From the NCBI GenBank assembly GCA_023404495.1, contig JAEYBE010000004.1, positions 1 to 64,000 of the forward strand: a stretch of DNA of 64,000 bases, given 5' to 3'. This document shows, one piece after another, positions 9,602 to 18,962 of the stretch (within the stretch, counting starts at the first letter, position 1; the number at the start of each line of letters is the position of its first letter). Position numbers and translations under genes: made by a program. Origin of the DNA: Actinomycetes bacterium. GTDB taxonomy: Bacteria; Actinomycetota; Thermoleophilia; Solirubrobacterales; JACPNS01. The notes beneath the pieces were generated by a model. The model searched no databases and was not told the origin of the DNA. It worked only from the letters and a program-made list of their open reading frames with translations.

Positions 9602-9603
9602 CG

Positions 9604-10221
9604 ATGATCGTCGCGATCGACGGTCCCGCCGGGGCCGGGAAGAGCACCGTTTCGCGTGCGGTTGCGGCCGCGCTGGGAGCCACCTATCTCGACAGCGGCG
9701 CGATGTATCGCGTCGTCGCGCTGAAGGCGCTTGGCGGTGAGACGGCAGAGGAGGCCGCGCGCTCGACGCAGATCGGGCTGGGGGAGACGATCACTGCTGA
9801 TGGGATCGATGTCACGAGTGCGATCCGCACGCCGGAGGTTTCTGAGAAGGCGTCCGAAGTGGCCGCGCTGCCCGCAGTCCGCGAGGCGCTGGTCGAACAG
9901 CAACGCGCTCTGCTCCACAACGGCGGCGACTGGGTCGCCGAGGGCCGCGACATCGGCACCGTCGTCGCACCAGACGCAGAGCTGAAAATCTTCCTGACGG
10001 CGTCGATCGAGGAACGTGCGCGCCGCCGCGCGGCCGAGCTCGGCCTTTCGGTCGGCGAGGTGCTCGCCCAGCAGGTCGAGCGCGACCACCGCGACTCCAC
10101 GCGAGAGACGTCGCCGTTGACGGCGGCCGATGATGCGGTCGAGGTCGACACGACGGGGCTCACGGTCGATCAGGTCGCCCGGCAGATTGCGAATCTGGCT
10201 CGCGAACGGACAGCAAAATGA
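9604..10221 (+). CDS. cmk: Cytidylate kinase
   Basis: Phosphorylates CMP and dCMP. It has 205 residues with the P-loop GPAGAGKST at residues 7-15 and the substrate-binding stretch [17 protein letters not shown] and the ARRRAAEL lid-type region follow. The usual order cmk-der is kept, and the two genes overlap by ATGA, a strong sign of translational coupling. The protein is slightly shorter than the E. coli enzyme because the CMP-binding insert is compact. Confidence 0.93.
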   Translation: MIVAIDGPAGAGKSTVSRAVAAALGATYLDSGAMYRVVALKALGGETAEEAARSTQIGLGETITADGIDVTSAIRTPEVSEKASEVAALPAVREALVEQQRALLHNGGDWVAEGRDIGTVVAPDAELKIFLTASIEERARRRAAELGLSVGEVLAQQVERDHRDSTRETSPLTAADDAVEVDTTGLTVDQVARQIANLARERTAK

Positions 10222-11645
10222 ACGAAGAGCAAGACTTCATCGAGATTGAAGTCGTCGAGGAGGGGGAGTTTCCGCTCGGTCTTGACGAGCAGGAGGTGGA
10301 AGCCGCGCCCGAGCCAGAGGGCCCGCCGCGCCGCCACGCCACCGTCGCGATTGTCGGGTATCCCAACGTCGGCAAGTCCAGCCTGATCAACCGCTTGACC
10401 GAGTCCAAGGAAGCCGTCGTGCACGAGCGAGCGGGCGTGACACGCGACCGCAAGGCGCTCCACACCGACTGGAACGGGGTGGACCTGACTTTGATCGACA
10501 CCGGCGGCGTCGACATCACCGAGGACGACGACATCGCGCGCGGCATTCGCTTTCAGGCCGAAGTTGCGATCGAACTGGCCGACATCGTGCTGCTCGTGGT
10601 CGACGGCCGCGCCGGCTACCGCCCGGGGGATGAGGACATCGTCCAGATCCTGCGCCGCGGCAAGAAGCCGGTGATCGTTGCGGTCAACAAGATCGATTCC
10701 GCGGGCTCGATACCCGAGGCCGCCGAGTTCCAGCGCCTTGGGATGGGCGAGCCGTCGCCGGTCAGCGCGGCGCAGGGTCTGGGCACCGGCGACCTGCTCG
10801 ACCGCATCGTCTCGATGGCGCCCGACGCGCCGCGCGAGGCCGACAGCGGCGCCATGCAGCTGGCGGTGCTCGGCCGCCCGAACGTCGGCAAAAGCAGTCT
10901 CGTCAATGCGATCACCGGCGAGCAGCGGGTGATCGTCTCCGAGGTCAGCGGCACGACGCGCGACTCGATCGACACCCGGATCGATGTCGACGGCGAACCG
11001 ATCGTGTTGATCGACACGGCCGGACTGCGCAGGCGCAGCAAGCAGGCCGACGAACTCGAGTACTTCTCGTCGCTGCGATCGCAGCTTGCGATGGAGCGCG
11101 CGGATGTCGCGCTGATCGTCTGCGACGTCACCGCCGGGATCACATCGGAAGACCTGCGCATCGCCGAGATGGCGATGAAGGCAGGCTGCGCGACACTCGT
11201 GGTGCTCAACAAGTGGGATCTTCCGCACGAGGAGCTCGACCTCAAGCACGAGCGCGCGCGGATCGCTCGAAAGCTCCGGCTGCGCCCGAAGATCGTCACC
11301 AGCAGCGCCGTCAACGGCCGTAACGTGCCCAAGCTTCTCCAGGAGGCGCTTGACCTCGCCGAGCGCTCCGCGGGGCGGATTCCCACCAAAGAGCTGAACA
11401 AGTTCATCAGCGATGTTCAAGGACTGCGCCAGCCACCCAACGTTCGGGGCAAGCGACTGAAGATGTACTACATGACGCAGTTCCAGGAGCGTCCGCCGCG
11501 CTTTGCGATCCAGGTCAACTCGCGCCGTGCGATCGCCCGCGACTACGCGTACTTTGTCGAGAACCAGCTACGCGAGCGCTATGACCTCGACGGGGTACCG
11601 CTGATCATCGATTTCAAGGCCTCCAAGGGCCGGTACGACGACTGA
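10218..11645 (+). CDS. der: Ribosome-assembly GTPase Der (EngA)
   Basis: An essential GTPase in 50S subunit maturation with two tandem G domains and a C-terminal KH-like domain. The first G1 motif GYPNVGKSS is near residues 47-55 and the second, GRPNVGKSS, near 219. Each is followed by DTGG/DTAG (G3), with NKID and NKWD as the two G4 motifs. It has 475 residues and an acidic N-terminal extension of about 40 residues before the first G domain. Its start overlaps the cmk stop by 4 nt. Confidence 0.95.
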   Translation: MNEEQDFIEIEVVEEGEFPLGLDEQEVEAAPEPEGPPRRHATVAIVGYPNVGKSSLINRLTESKEAVVHERAGVTRDRKALHTDWNGVDLTLIDTGGVDITEDDDIARGIRFQAEVAIELADIVLLVVDGRAGYRPGDEDIVQILRRGKKPVIVAVNKIDSAGSIPEAAEFQRLGMGEPSPVSAAQGLGTGDLLDRIVSMAPDAPREADSGAMQLAVLGRPNVGKSSLVNAITGEQRVIVSEVSGTTRDSIDTRIDVDGEPIVLIDTAGLRRRSKQADELEYFSSLRSQLAMERADVALIVCDVTAGITSEDLRIAEMAMKAGCATLVVLNKWDLPHEELDLKHERARIARKLRLRPKIVTSSAVNGRNVPKLLQEALDLAERSAGRIPTKELNKFISDVQGLRQPPNVRGKRLKMYYMTQFQERPPRFAIQVNSRRAIARDYAYFVENQLRERYDLDGVPLIIDFKASKGRYDD

Positions 11646-11662
11646 CGTAGGATTCGGCCCCC

Positions 11663-12583
11663 GTGCCGGACTCTGCCGTATCAATCAAAGGGCTGACCAA
11701 GTCGTACGGCGACTTTCAGGCCCTCAAAGGCGTCGATCTGGAGATCCCGACCGGCCAGGTCTTTGCGATCCTCGGTCCCAACGGCGCGGGAAAGACGACG
11801 ACCGTCGAAATCCTCGAGGGCTATCGCGAGCGCACTGCGGGTGAGGTCACCGTGCTCGGAGTCGATCCGGCGAATCCGACGCACAACTGGCGTCAACGCA
11901 TTGGGATCGTGTTGCAGGAGTCCGAACCGACGACGCTGCTCACCGTCCGCGAGACGCTTGCGATGTATGCGGGCTACTACGACCGTCCGCGCAGCGTCGG
12001 CGAAACGATCGAGCTCGTCGGGCTTTCGGCCAAGGCCGACACCCGTGCCGGCCGGCTGTCCGGCGGGCAGAAGCGTCGTCTGGATGTTGGGCTTGCGCTG
12101 ATCGGCGACCCCGATCTGATCTTTCTCGACGAACCGACGACTGGCTTTGACCCTGAGGCGCGCCGTGAAGCGTGGAAAGTGATTGCCTCGATGCGCGACC
12201 TCGGCAAGACCGTCCTATTGACCACGCACTACATGGAAGAGGCGCAGATCCTTGCCGACCAGATTGCGGTTTTCGCGGGCGGCGAAATCGTCGCCCGCGG
12301 CACCCCGGATGAGATCGGCGGGCGCAAGGAGTTGCCGAGCCGGATCGAATTCCGGCTGCCGGTGGGCGTTGCCTCAACCGATCTCCCGCCGGATTTTCGC
12401 GCCGCCGTAGCTGATGACGGCAGCGTCTCCTTGGCGACCCTCGATCCGACCCGCAAGGTGAATGAGATCACCGGATGGGCGCTCGATCGCGGGGTCAACC
12501 TCGAAGAGCTCGCCGTTGCGAGGCCGTCGCTGGAGGACGTCTATCTGGATCTCACGAGCGAGGACGTCGAGGTGGTCGAGTGA
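11663..12583 (+). CDS. ABC-2 type transporter, ATP-binding protein
   Basis: The nucleotide-binding subunit of an exporter, 306 residues. Walker A GPNGAGKTTT is near residue 38, the signature LSGGQKRRLDVG near 133, Walker B FLDEPTTGFDP near 156, and the switch His in TTHYMEEA. A C-terminal 80-residue extension typical of drug- or polysaccharide-type (DrrA-like) ABC-2 ATPases follows. The GTG start is 9 nt after TAGGAT (11648-11653), so a near-leaderless message separate from der is possible. It overlaps the permease gene (GTGA). The substrate is unknown. Confidence 0.9.
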   Translation: MPDSAVSIKGLTKSYGDFQALKGVDLEIPTGQVFAILGPNGAGKTTTVEILEGYRERTAGEVTVLGVDPANPTHNWRQRIGIVLQESEPTTLLTVRETLAMYAGYYDRPRSVGETIELVGLSAKADTRAGRLSGGQKRRLDVGLALIGDPDLIFLDEPTTGFDPEARREAWKVIASMRDLGKTVLLTTHYMEEAQILADQIAVFAGGEIVARGTPDEIGGRKELPSRIEFRLPVGVASTDLPPDFRAAVADDGSVSLATLDPTRKVNEITGWALDRGVNLEELAVARPSLEDVYLDLTSEDVEVVE

Positions 12584-13353
12584 GCCTGCTCTGGCATCAG
12601 TTTCGTTTCGAGTGGAAGCTCTTCTGGCGCAATCCGGCATCGGTCTTCTTCTCGGTTGGGTTGCCGTTGGTGTTCCTCTTCCTGCTTGGCGCCGTCTTCG
12701 GCAATGCAGACGGGAAGGCCTACGCCTACGGACTACTCGCCGACCAGTACCTCGTGCCGGCGATCATGACCCTCGGGATCGTCAGCGCATCGTTCGTGAA
12801 CGTCGCGATGACGATCACCTACCAGCGCGAGATGGGAGTGCTCAAGCGCCTGCGGGGTACGCCGCTCCCGACGACGACCTTTGTGTCCGCGCGGACCGCG
12901 AGCGCCGTCGTCAACTCCCTGCTGATCGCGTTCGTAATCCTGATCGCCGGGCATGTCGCGTACGGAATCGACATCGACGGCTCGCGACTCGTCGGGACGC
13001 TCCTGATCACCGTCTTCGGGGCTATCTCCTTCTGCGCCCTGGGCTTCGCGCTCACGATCGTGATCCCGAACCAGGGTGCGGCGCCCGCGATCACGAACAT
13101 GATCACGCTGCCGCTCTATTTCATTTCGGGCGTCTTCGGCGACACCGCGAATCTTCCGACGGTGCTCGCGGACATCGGCAAATTCTTTCCGATCTCGCAT
13201 TTGGGGGCGTGCCTGTTTGAGACCTTCAGCCCCGAGGCTCACGGGGTCTTCGCCTTCTCCTGGACGGATTTCGGCATCGTGCTGGCGTGGGGTGCGGTGG
13301 GGATGGCGCTCGCCGCGTGGAAGTTTCGCTGGGAGCCGCAGGAGAGCCGCTGA
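12580..13353 (+). CDS. ABC-2 type transporter, permease
   Basis: A membrane subunit of 257 residues with about six helices, starting after WHQFRFEWKLFWRNPASVFF, a typical ABC-2 N terminus. Conserved features include the region YQREMGVLKRLRGTPL between helices and the GVFGDTANLP stretch near the end. GTG 12580 overlaps the ATPase stop. An upstream in-frame start at 12475 lies inside the ATPase gene and is rejected. With the ATPase it forms a two-gene exporter of the DrrAB/NodIJ kind; the substrate cannot be read from sequence. Confidence 0.88.
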   Translation: MSLLWHQFRFEWKLFWRNPASVFFSVGLPLVFLFLLGAVFGNADGKAYAYGLLADQYLVPAIMTLGIVSASFVNVAMTITYQREMGVLKRLRGTPLPTTTFVSARTASAVVNSLLIAFVILIAGHVAYGIDIDGSRLVGTLLITVFGAISFCALGFALTIVIPNQGAAPAITNMITLPLYFISGVFGDTANLPTVLADIGKFFPISHLGACLFETFSPEAHGVFAFSWTDFGIVLAWGAVGMALAAWKFRWEPQESR

Positions 13354-13360
13354 CCCCTTC

Positions 13361-13384
13361 AAACCCGTAAATCGGATCGGGTTT
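13361..13384 (+). terminator. Weak terminator-like inverted repeat after the ABC permease
   Basis: AAACCCG (13361-13367) pairs with CGGGTTT (13378-13384) around a 10-nt loop, 8 nt after the permease stop. Only a short T run follows, so termination may be partial. The rest of the gap to metK contains TATCAT (13409-13414) as a possible -10 element. Confidence 0.4.
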
Positions 13385-13468
13385 AGTAAGAATCGGCTTG
13401 GCTGGGGCTATCATTCAGCCCACTTGAACTTGCACGCCCCGACCCCAATCTGGAGCAATCTTTAGGCC

Positions 13469-14704
13469 ATGAGCATCACCGGCTTCGCTGACAACGAATT
13501 CCTTTTCACTTCCGAGAGCGTCTCGGAGGGCCACCCCGACAAGATCGCCGACGCGATCTCCGACGCTGTGCTCGACGCGGTCCTCGAGCAGGACCCATTC
13601 GGCCGCGTCGCCTGTGAGACCTTCGTCACGACCGGCCTGATCGTCGTCGGCGGCGAGATCAGCACGAGCGCCAACTTCGACGTGCAGGAGCTCGCCCGCG
13701 AGACTGTGCGCGAGATCGGTTACGACCACTCCGACAAGGGCTTTGACGCCAACACCTGCGCCGTGATGGTGACGCTGGACAAGCAGTCGCCCGACATTGC
13801 GCAGGGCGTCGATCAGTCGCACGAGGTGCGCGAGGGCGAGAGCCAGACCGACGACCACGGCGTCGCTGGCGCTGGCGACCAGGGAATGATGTTCGGCTAC
13901 GCCTCGAACGAGACCGAGTCGCTGATGCCGCTGCCGATCCACCTCGCACACCGCCTGGCCGAGCGCCACGCGAAGGTGCGCAAGGACGGCACCGTTCCGT
14001 ACTTCCGCCCGGACGCCAAGACGCAGGTCTCAGTGCGCTACCAGGACGGCAAGCCGGTCAAGATCGAGCAGCTGCTGATCAGCACGCAGCACGAGGACGG
14101 CAAGACCGTCGCGGACGACATCAAGCCCGACCTCTGGGAGCACGTCGTCAAGCCGATTCTTCCTGGTGATCTCTATGACGAGAACGAGCTGCTTGAACGC
14201 TTCCTCGTGAACCCCACCGGCAAGTTCGTGATCGGCGGTCCGATGGGCGACGCAGGCCTGACCGGCCGCAAGATCATCGTCGACACCTACGGCGGTATGG
14301 GCCGCCACGGCGGCGGCGCATTCTCAGGCAAGGACCCGTCGAAGGTCGACCGCAGCGCCGCCTACGCCGCTCGCTACGTGGCCAAGAACATCGTCGCGGC
14401 TGGACTTGCTGACCGCGCCGAGGTTCAGGTCGCCTACGCGATCGGCAAGGCCGAGCCGGTCTCGATCGCGATCGAGACCTTCGGCACCGAGAAGGTCGGC
14501 CGCGGCAAGATCACCGAGCTGGTCTTCGAGCACTTCGACCTGCGTCCGGGCGCCTTCCGCCAGTACCTCGACCTGCACCGCCCGATCTACAAGAAGACGA
14601 GCGCCTACGGCCACTTCGGCCGCGACGACGCCGACTTCACCTGGGAGAAGACCGACAAGGCCGAGGCCCTCGCCGAAGCCGCCGGCGTCGCTGCCCTCGC
14701 CTAA
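13469..14704 (+). CDS. metK: S-adenosylmethionine synthetase
   Basis: Makes S-adenosylmethionine from methionine and ATP. It has 411 residues with [18 protein letters not shown] at the N terminus (catalytic His), [12 protein letters not shown], the [19 protein letters not shown]-loop-like segment, and a C-terminal [14 protein letters not shown] lies about 13 nt before the ATG, a poorly spaced ribosome-binding site. The 115-nt upstream gap shows no SAM riboswitch that I can recognise. A strong palindrome follows the stop. Confidence 0.97.
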   Translation: MSITGFADNEFLFTSESVSEGHPDKIADAISDAVLDAVLEQDPFGRVACETFVTTGLIVVGGEISTSANFDVQELARETVREIGYDHSDKGFDANTCAVMVTLDKQSPDIAQGVDQSHEVREGESQTDDHGVAGAGDQGMMFGYASNETESLMPLPIHLAHRLAERHAKVRKDGTVPYFRPDAKTQVSVRYQDGKPVKIEQLLISTQHEDGKTVADDIKPDLWEHVVKPILPGDLYDENELLERFLVNPTGKFVIGGPMGDAGLTGRKIIVDTYGGMGRHGGGAFSGKDPSKVDRSAAYAARYVAKNIVAAGLADRAEVQVAYAIGKAEPVSIAIETFGTEKVGRGKITELVFEHFDLRPGAFRQYLDLHRPIYKKTSAYGHFGRDDADFTWEKTDKAEALAEAAGVAALA

Positions 14705-14730
14705 CCCCGCGCGTACAGCCTGACCTGTCA

Positions 14731-14762
14731 CCGAAGGGTGGCCCGATCGGGCCACCCTTCGG
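14731..14762 (+). terminator. Perfect 32-nt palindrome after metK
   Basis: CCGAAGGGTGGCCCGA (14731-14746) and its exact reverse complement (14747-14762) form a 16-bp stem with no loop in perfect register, followed by CATTTAAG. It lies 26 nt after the metK stop and is best read as its terminator, though the T run is short. Confidence 0.65.
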
Positions 14763-14808
14763 CATTTAAGTGCGCGACCGGCGTGGGCGAGCGGCGTGCG
14801 CGAGCGGT

Positions 14809-14849
14809 GAATCTTCCAACGGCCTGCCCGGTGGGGCAGGCCGTTGGAA
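14809..14849. repeat. Intergenic palindromic element E3
   Basis: A 16-bp stem: TTCCAACGGCCTGCCC (14814-14829) with GGGCAGGCCGTTGGAA (14834-14849) and a 4-nt loop. The left edge GAATCTTCCA (14809-14818) is identical to that of element E4 (19668-19677). It is a second hairpin after the metK terminator and ends 41 nt before the priA -10-like hexamer. Confidence 0.65.
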
Positions 14850-14890
14850 CTATCGTGGCGTACCCACGGGAAGCTGGCGGCGGCCCTGCC

Positions 14891-14896
14891 TAGGCT
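14891..14896 (+). promoter_or_regulatory. TAGGCT -10-like hexamer of priA
   Basis: TAGGCT lies exactly 7 nt before GTG 14904. It decides the priA start over the longer open frame from 14844 and places the transcription start at the start codon. Confidence 0.5.
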
Positions 14897-14903
14897 CCTC
14901 TCC

Positions 14904-17087
14904 GTGACGAAGATCGCGAAAGTTGAGCCGCTCACTAATTCCCGTGCGCTGCGCGGGCCATTTGACTATCGCGTACCCGATCGGATGAACGGCGAAGTCG
15001 AGGTCGGGTCGATCCTTGCCGTCCCGTTCGCGCGACGACAGATCCTCGGCGTCGTCACGGCGATCACCGATCACAGCGATCTGTCTGATGAGAAGCTCGC
15101 TGAGCCCACCCGCGCGCTGCCCGACGGCGTCCCCCCGAAGCTGATCGAGCTGGGTCTCTGGGTCGGCGAGCAGTACTGCTCAACCCCTGCGCGGGGTCTG
15201 GCGCTCGTTACGCCGCCGGGGACCGGCACCGGCCGGGCTGACCGGGCGACCAGGGCCAAGACTGTTCTCGTCGCCAAGATCACCGAGCATGGCCGCGCCT
15301 CGCTGGCCGACGAGTCGACTCGGCTGAGCGATGCCCAGCGATCGGCGCTGACGGCGCTCGCTGTGCTGCCAGAGGGCACTCCGACTCGCGACGCCAAGGA
15401 GCGCATCGGCGCGGATACGCCGTCGCTGCGCCGGCTGGAAGGGCGCGGACTGGTCGAGATCAGCGAGCAGGAACAACGCCGCACCGTCACCCACGAAGCC
15501 GTCGGCGCGCTCATCGATCGGCCGCCGCTGACGCCCGACCAGCAGAAGGCGCTGCGCGAGATCAACGCCGCGATCGACAGTGGATTCGACGATCTGTTGC
15601 TACATGGCGTCACCGGTAGCGGCAAGACCGAGGTCTACCTCGGCGCCGCCGAGCACACGCTGGCAAAGGGCCGCTCAGTGATTGTCATGGTGCCGGAAAT
15701 CGCGCTCACTCCGCAGGTGGTCACCCGCTTTGCCGCCCGCTTCGGAGACCGAGTCGCCGTGATGCACTCGCAGCTGACGGCCGGCCAGCGTCACGACGAG
15801 TGGCTGCGCATCCGGCGCGGGGAGGCTGACGTGGTCGTGGGCCCGCGCAGCGCGGTTTTCGCACCGGTCGAAAACCTAGGCCTGTTGATCGTCGACGAGG
15901 AGCACGACGCCTCCTACAAGCAGGACGGCGATCCGCGCTACGACGCCCGCGATGTCGCGCTCGAGCGCGCTGCATCCGAGCGCGCGACGTTGCTCAGCGG
16001 CAGCGCAACGCCGCGAGCTGAAGGATGGGACCGCGCACGCCACATCAAGCTCCCAGAGCGCGTCGATGGCCGTCCGCTCCCGCCCGTCAAGCTGCTGGAC
16101 ATGAACGGCGAGCGCGGGGCGCTGCATCCGCTCACAAGCTCGGCGCTCGCTGCGGTCGCCTCGCGCGGCGAGAAGGCGATCGTCCTGCTCAATCGCCGCG
16201 GGTGGTCGAACTTCCTCTCCTGCCAGGACTGCGGGCACACCTGGATCTGTCCCAACTGCGACGTAACGCTGGTCTTGCACATGGCCAGAGCGGAGATGCG
16301 CTGCCACCACTGCGGCCACCGCGAGCCGGTGCCCGAGACCTGCCCGGAATGTCAGAGCGTCTCGATCTCCCGGCACGGCACTGGCACCGAGCGCCTGCAG
16401 TCGGATCTGGCCGCGGCGATCGGGCAGAACGCGGAGATCTTCCGCCTTGACGCCGACACCGCCGCCCGGCGCGGGGTCGCCACGGTCCTACGTGAATTCG
16501 AATCTGCGAACTCCGGGATCCTCGTGGGGACACAAATGGTCGCCAAGGGGCACGACTTCCCCGATGTGACGCTCGGCGTCGTGATCGACGCCGACTCGAC
16601 GCTCAACTTTCCAGACTTTCGCGCCGAGGAGCGGACGTTCGCGCTCGTCGCCCAGCTCGCGGGGCGCAGCGGTCGTGGCGGGGCTGATGGCCGAGTGCTG
16701 GTGCAGACACGATCACCGGAAACGCGTGCGCTGCGCTTTGCCGCCAGGCACGACGCCGAGGGATTTGTGACCGAAGAACTCGAGCGCAGAGCGGCCTTCG
16801 GCTACCCGCCGTACGGGCACATCATCAAGCTCCAGACCGCCAGCGAGGACTATGCGCGCGCTCAGACTGCCGCCGACGCGCTGGCCGCCGCGATCGAGTT
16901 GCGCGATCTGCGGCTGCTCGGTCCGACCCCGTTGTTCAAGCGCAAGGGGCTCGAGCGGTTCCAGATCGAGTTGAAGATCACCGAGCGGGAAGCGGCGGTC
17001 GAGGCCGTGCGCGAGGCGGTCGAACTCGTCTCGGCATCGCGCGCCGGCCGCGATGTGAAGTTCGCCGTCGATGTCGATCCCCAATAG
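14904..17087 (+). CDS. priA: Primosomal protein / replication restart helicase PriA
   Basis: Reloads the replicative helicase at stalled forks. It has 727 residues: an N-terminal 3'-DNA-binding domain (residues 1-100), a helicase core with Walker A GVTGSGKTEVYL near 235 and DEEHDASYKQ near 330, then the zinc-binding region from about 440 to 486 with CQDC, CPNC, CHHC and CPEC pairs. RSGRGG and related helicase motifs follow. Actinobacterial PriA proteins such as those of mycobacteria are known to lack working helicase motifs. This one keeps them, which fits a deep-branching actinobacterial lineage. GTG 14904 is preferred because homology starts there. Confidence 0.93.
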   Translation: MTKIAKVEPLTNSRALRGPFDYRVPDRMNGEVEVGSILAVPFARRQILGVVTAITDHSDLSDEKLAEPTRALPDGVPPKLIELGLWVGEQYCSTPARGLALVTPPGTGTGRADRATRAKTVLVAKITEHGRASLADESTRLSDAQRSALTALAVLPEGTPTRDAKERIGADTPSLRRLEGRGLVEISEQEQRRTVTHEAVGALIDRPPLTPDQQKALREINAAIDSGFDDLLLHGVTGSGKTEVYLGAAEHTLAKGRSVIVMVPEIALTPQVVTRFAARFGDRVAVMHSQLTAGQRHDEWLRIRRGEADVVVGPRSAVFAPVENLGLLIVDEEHDASYKQDGDPRYDARDVALERAASERATLLSGSATPRAEGWDRARHIKLPERVDGRPLPPVKLLDMNGERGALHPLTSSALAAVASRGEKAIVLLNRRGWSNFLSCQDCGHTWICPNCDVTLVLHMARAEMRCHHCGHREPVPETCPECQSVSISRHGTGTERLQSDLAAAIGQNAEIFRLDADTAARRGVATVLREFESANSGILVGTQMVAKGHDFPDVTLGVVIDADSTLNFPDFRAEERTFALVAQLAGRSGRGGADGRVLVQTRSPETRALRFAARHDAEGFVTEELERRAAFGYPPYGHIIKLQTASEDYARAQTAADALAAAIELRDLRLLGPTPLFKRKGLERFQIELKITEREAAVEAVREAVELVSASRAGRDVKFAVDVDPQ

Positions 17088-17137
17088 CTCGCCTGCGGCT
17101 GGCCGCGTGAGGCGCGATCTTCAAATAACATCTGGCG

Positions 17138-17758
17138 ATGAGCGACGAGCACCCACACGTGCCTGAGAGCGCCGCCGAGGCAGTCGACCCCGACGAGCAG
17201 GCGCTCGCCGACGCCGGCCTCTCCTCCGAAGAGCTCGCCGTACGCCGCGACGCGCTCTCGCAGATCCGCCAGTTTGGCGACCCCGTCCTGCGCAGCGAGG
17301 CTCGCTCGATCGAGAACTTCGACGAGCAGATTCAGGCTCAGGCCGCGCGAATGATTGCGCTGATGGATCGCTCCTACGGGATCGGCCTTGCGGCACCGCA
17401 GATCGGCATCTCGAACCGCCTTCTGGTCTACCGCGTGGGCGACTCGGCGCCGATCGTGCTCGCCAATCCGGTGATCGAGTGGAGCTCCGAGGATGAGGAG
17501 TCCTTCCAGGAGGGTTGCCTCAGCCTCGCCAACGTGCACGTAGATGTCGACCGTGCGATTCACGTCCGCGTCGTCGGCAAGGACGCGAGCGGCGACCGCA
17601 TCAAGATTGAGGCCTCTGGCCTGAACGCACGCGTGATCCAGCACGAGATGGACCACCTGGACGGGGTGCTGATCCTCGATCGCGCAAGCAAGGACCAGCG
17701 CAAAGAGGCGCTGCGTGCGTTGCGCGAGGCCGAAGAGCGCACGGGCTTTGCCGCCTAG
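17138..17758 (+). CDS. def: Peptide deformylase
   Basis: Removes formyl from nascent N-terminal Met. All three family motifs are present: GIGLAAPQIG (near residue 85), EGCLS (near 125, Cys metal ligand) and QHEMDHLDG (near 169, HExxH ligands). At 206 residues it carries an acidic N-terminal extension of about 45 residues (MSDEHPHVPESAAEAVDPDE...) not found in standard deformylases. ATG 17138 follows TAACAT (17126-17131) by 6 nt, consistent with a leaderless message. fmt follows 8 nt downstream, pairing the formylation and deformylation functions. Confidence 0.93.
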   Translation: MSDEHPHVPESAAEAVDPDEQALADAGLSSEELAVRRDALSQIRQFGDPVLRSEARSIENFDEQIQAQAARMIALMDRSYGIGLAAPQIGISNRLLVYRVGDSAPIVLANPVIEWSSEDEESFQEGCLSLANVHVDVDRAIHVRVVGKDASGDRIKIEASGLNARVIQHEMDHLDGVLILDRASKDQRKEALRALREAEERTGFAA

Positions 17759-17766
17759 GCCCAGCG

Positions 17767-18690
17767 TTGCGCAACGTCTACTTCGGTACCTCGGACTTCG
17801 CGGCGACAGTCCTCGAAGCACTGCTTGATTCCCGACACGCACCTTCGTTGGTCGTGACGCGCCCGGCGCGCCCGAAGGGCCGCGGCAAGAAGTTGTCGGA
17901 TCCGCCTGTGGCCGTCCTGGCCAAGGAGCGCGGGATTGCGATTCACCAGCCCGAGAACGTGAACGAGCCCGAGGGCTTTGAGCCGATCCTCGCGCAGGCT
18001 CACGAGGCGATAACGGTCTGCGCGTTCGGCGCGATCGTCAAGGAGCCGCTGCTATCGGCCGCGCCGAGTTTCAACGTGCACCCGTCGCTGTTGCCGCGCT
18101 GGCGCGGAGCCGCGCCGATCGAACGGGCGATCGCGGCGGGGGACTCTGAAACGGGGGTGACGATCATGCGTTTGGTCGAGGAGCTCGACGCCGGACCGGT
18201 GTGTGCGCAGGAGCGCGTTCCGATCGGGGAGAACGACGACTACGGGTTGATCTCCGCACAGCTCGCTCAGCTCGGAGGAACGATGCTGGTTGACGCGCTG
18301 ACCGCGGCGCAGGAGGGGAAGATCCACTGGCGAGAGCAACTTGACGGCGCCGAACAGTCCGAGGTTACGTACGCGGAAAAGATCGTCCGGGAGGACCGCC
18401 GGCTCGACCCGCGCACTCGCGGTGCTGCCGAGCTGGCCCAAACGGTGCGCGCGCTCAATCCGCACATCGGGGCCTTTCTTGCGACCGCGTCTGGCGATCC
18501 GCTGCGCGTGCGTCGGGCGAGGGTCTCGCATGAGGCGGTCTCGCCCGGCGAAGTCGTGATGTTGGATGGCCGGCTCCTCGTGGGTACGACAGACCAGGCG
18601 CTTGAGCTGCTCGAAGTGCAGCCGGCAGGCGGAAAGGCGATGGACGTCGAAAGTTTCCTCAGGGGCAATGAGGCCCCGGAGCTGGAGTGA
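17767..18690 (+). CDS. fmt: Methionyl-tRNA formyltransferase
   Basis: Formylates initiator Met-tRNA using 10-formyl-tetrahydrofolate. It has 307 residues with the start FGTSDFAATVLEALL, the catalytic-domain motif NVHPSLLPRWRGAAPIERAI near residues 103-122, and GVTIMRLVEELDAGPV. A C-terminal tRNA-binding OB domain follows (RVRRARVSHEAVSPGEVV). The TTG start is chosen because the family N terminus begins there. It is downstream of def in the usual order. Confidence 0.93.
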   Translation: MRNVYFGTSDFAATVLEALLDSRHAPSLVVTRPARPKGRGKKLSDPPVAVLAKERGIAIHQPENVNEPEGFEPILAQAHEAITVCAFGAIVKEPLLSAAPSFNVHPSLLPRWRGAAPIERAIAAGDSETGVTIMRLVEELDAGPVCAQERVPIGENDDYGLISAQLAQLGGTMLVDALTAAQEGKIHWREQLDGAEQSEVTYAEKIVREDRRLDPRTRGAAELAQTVRALNPHIGAFLATASGDPLRVRRARVSHEAVSPGEVVMLDGRLLVGTTDQALELLEVQPAGGKAMDVESFLRGNEAPELE

Positions 18691-18700
18691 ACCAAACGCG

Positions 18701-18952
18701 ATGAGCGAAGCGGCAGAAAACACAAGCGGATCGAGCTTTGAGGTGGGCATGAAGTGCCCGAGCTGCTCCGAGCCGTGGCTGCGTCCGACCGGCAACATGC
18801 CCGGCCGCTATCGCTGCGTGAACTGTCTGCACCGGTTCGAGTTGACGAGCTCCTGTCCGGACTGCGGCGCGCATGGCACAATTGCCCGGATGTCGCACAC
18901 CTCAGACCTCCACTGCGCAAGCTGCGGCGCGTGGATGCTGACCGAGATCTAG
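18701..18952 (+). CDS. Zinc-ribbon protein of unknown function
   Basis: An 83-residue protein with four Cys-x-x-Cys pairs in a row: CPSC, CVNC, CPDC and CASC, enough for two zinc ribbons. No catalytic domain is visible. It starts 10 nt after the fmt stop, with GGAG of the fmt terminus too far to be a clear ribosome-binding site, and ends 10 nt before rpe. It is likely part of the def-fmt-rpe unit. The spacing fits a small nucleic-acid-binding or structural zinc protein, but the function is not recognised. Confidence 0.75.
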   Translation: MSEAAENTSGSSFEVGMKCPSCSEPWLRPTGNMPGRYRCVNCLHRFELTSSCPDCGAHGTIARMSHTSDLHCASCGAWMLTEI

Positions 18953-18962
18953 GAGCCGTCCC

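Noticed and set aside
13354..13468. Possible SAM riboswitch before metK
   Set aside because: Only a short inverted repeat and a -10-like box are visible; no known SAM aptamer pattern.
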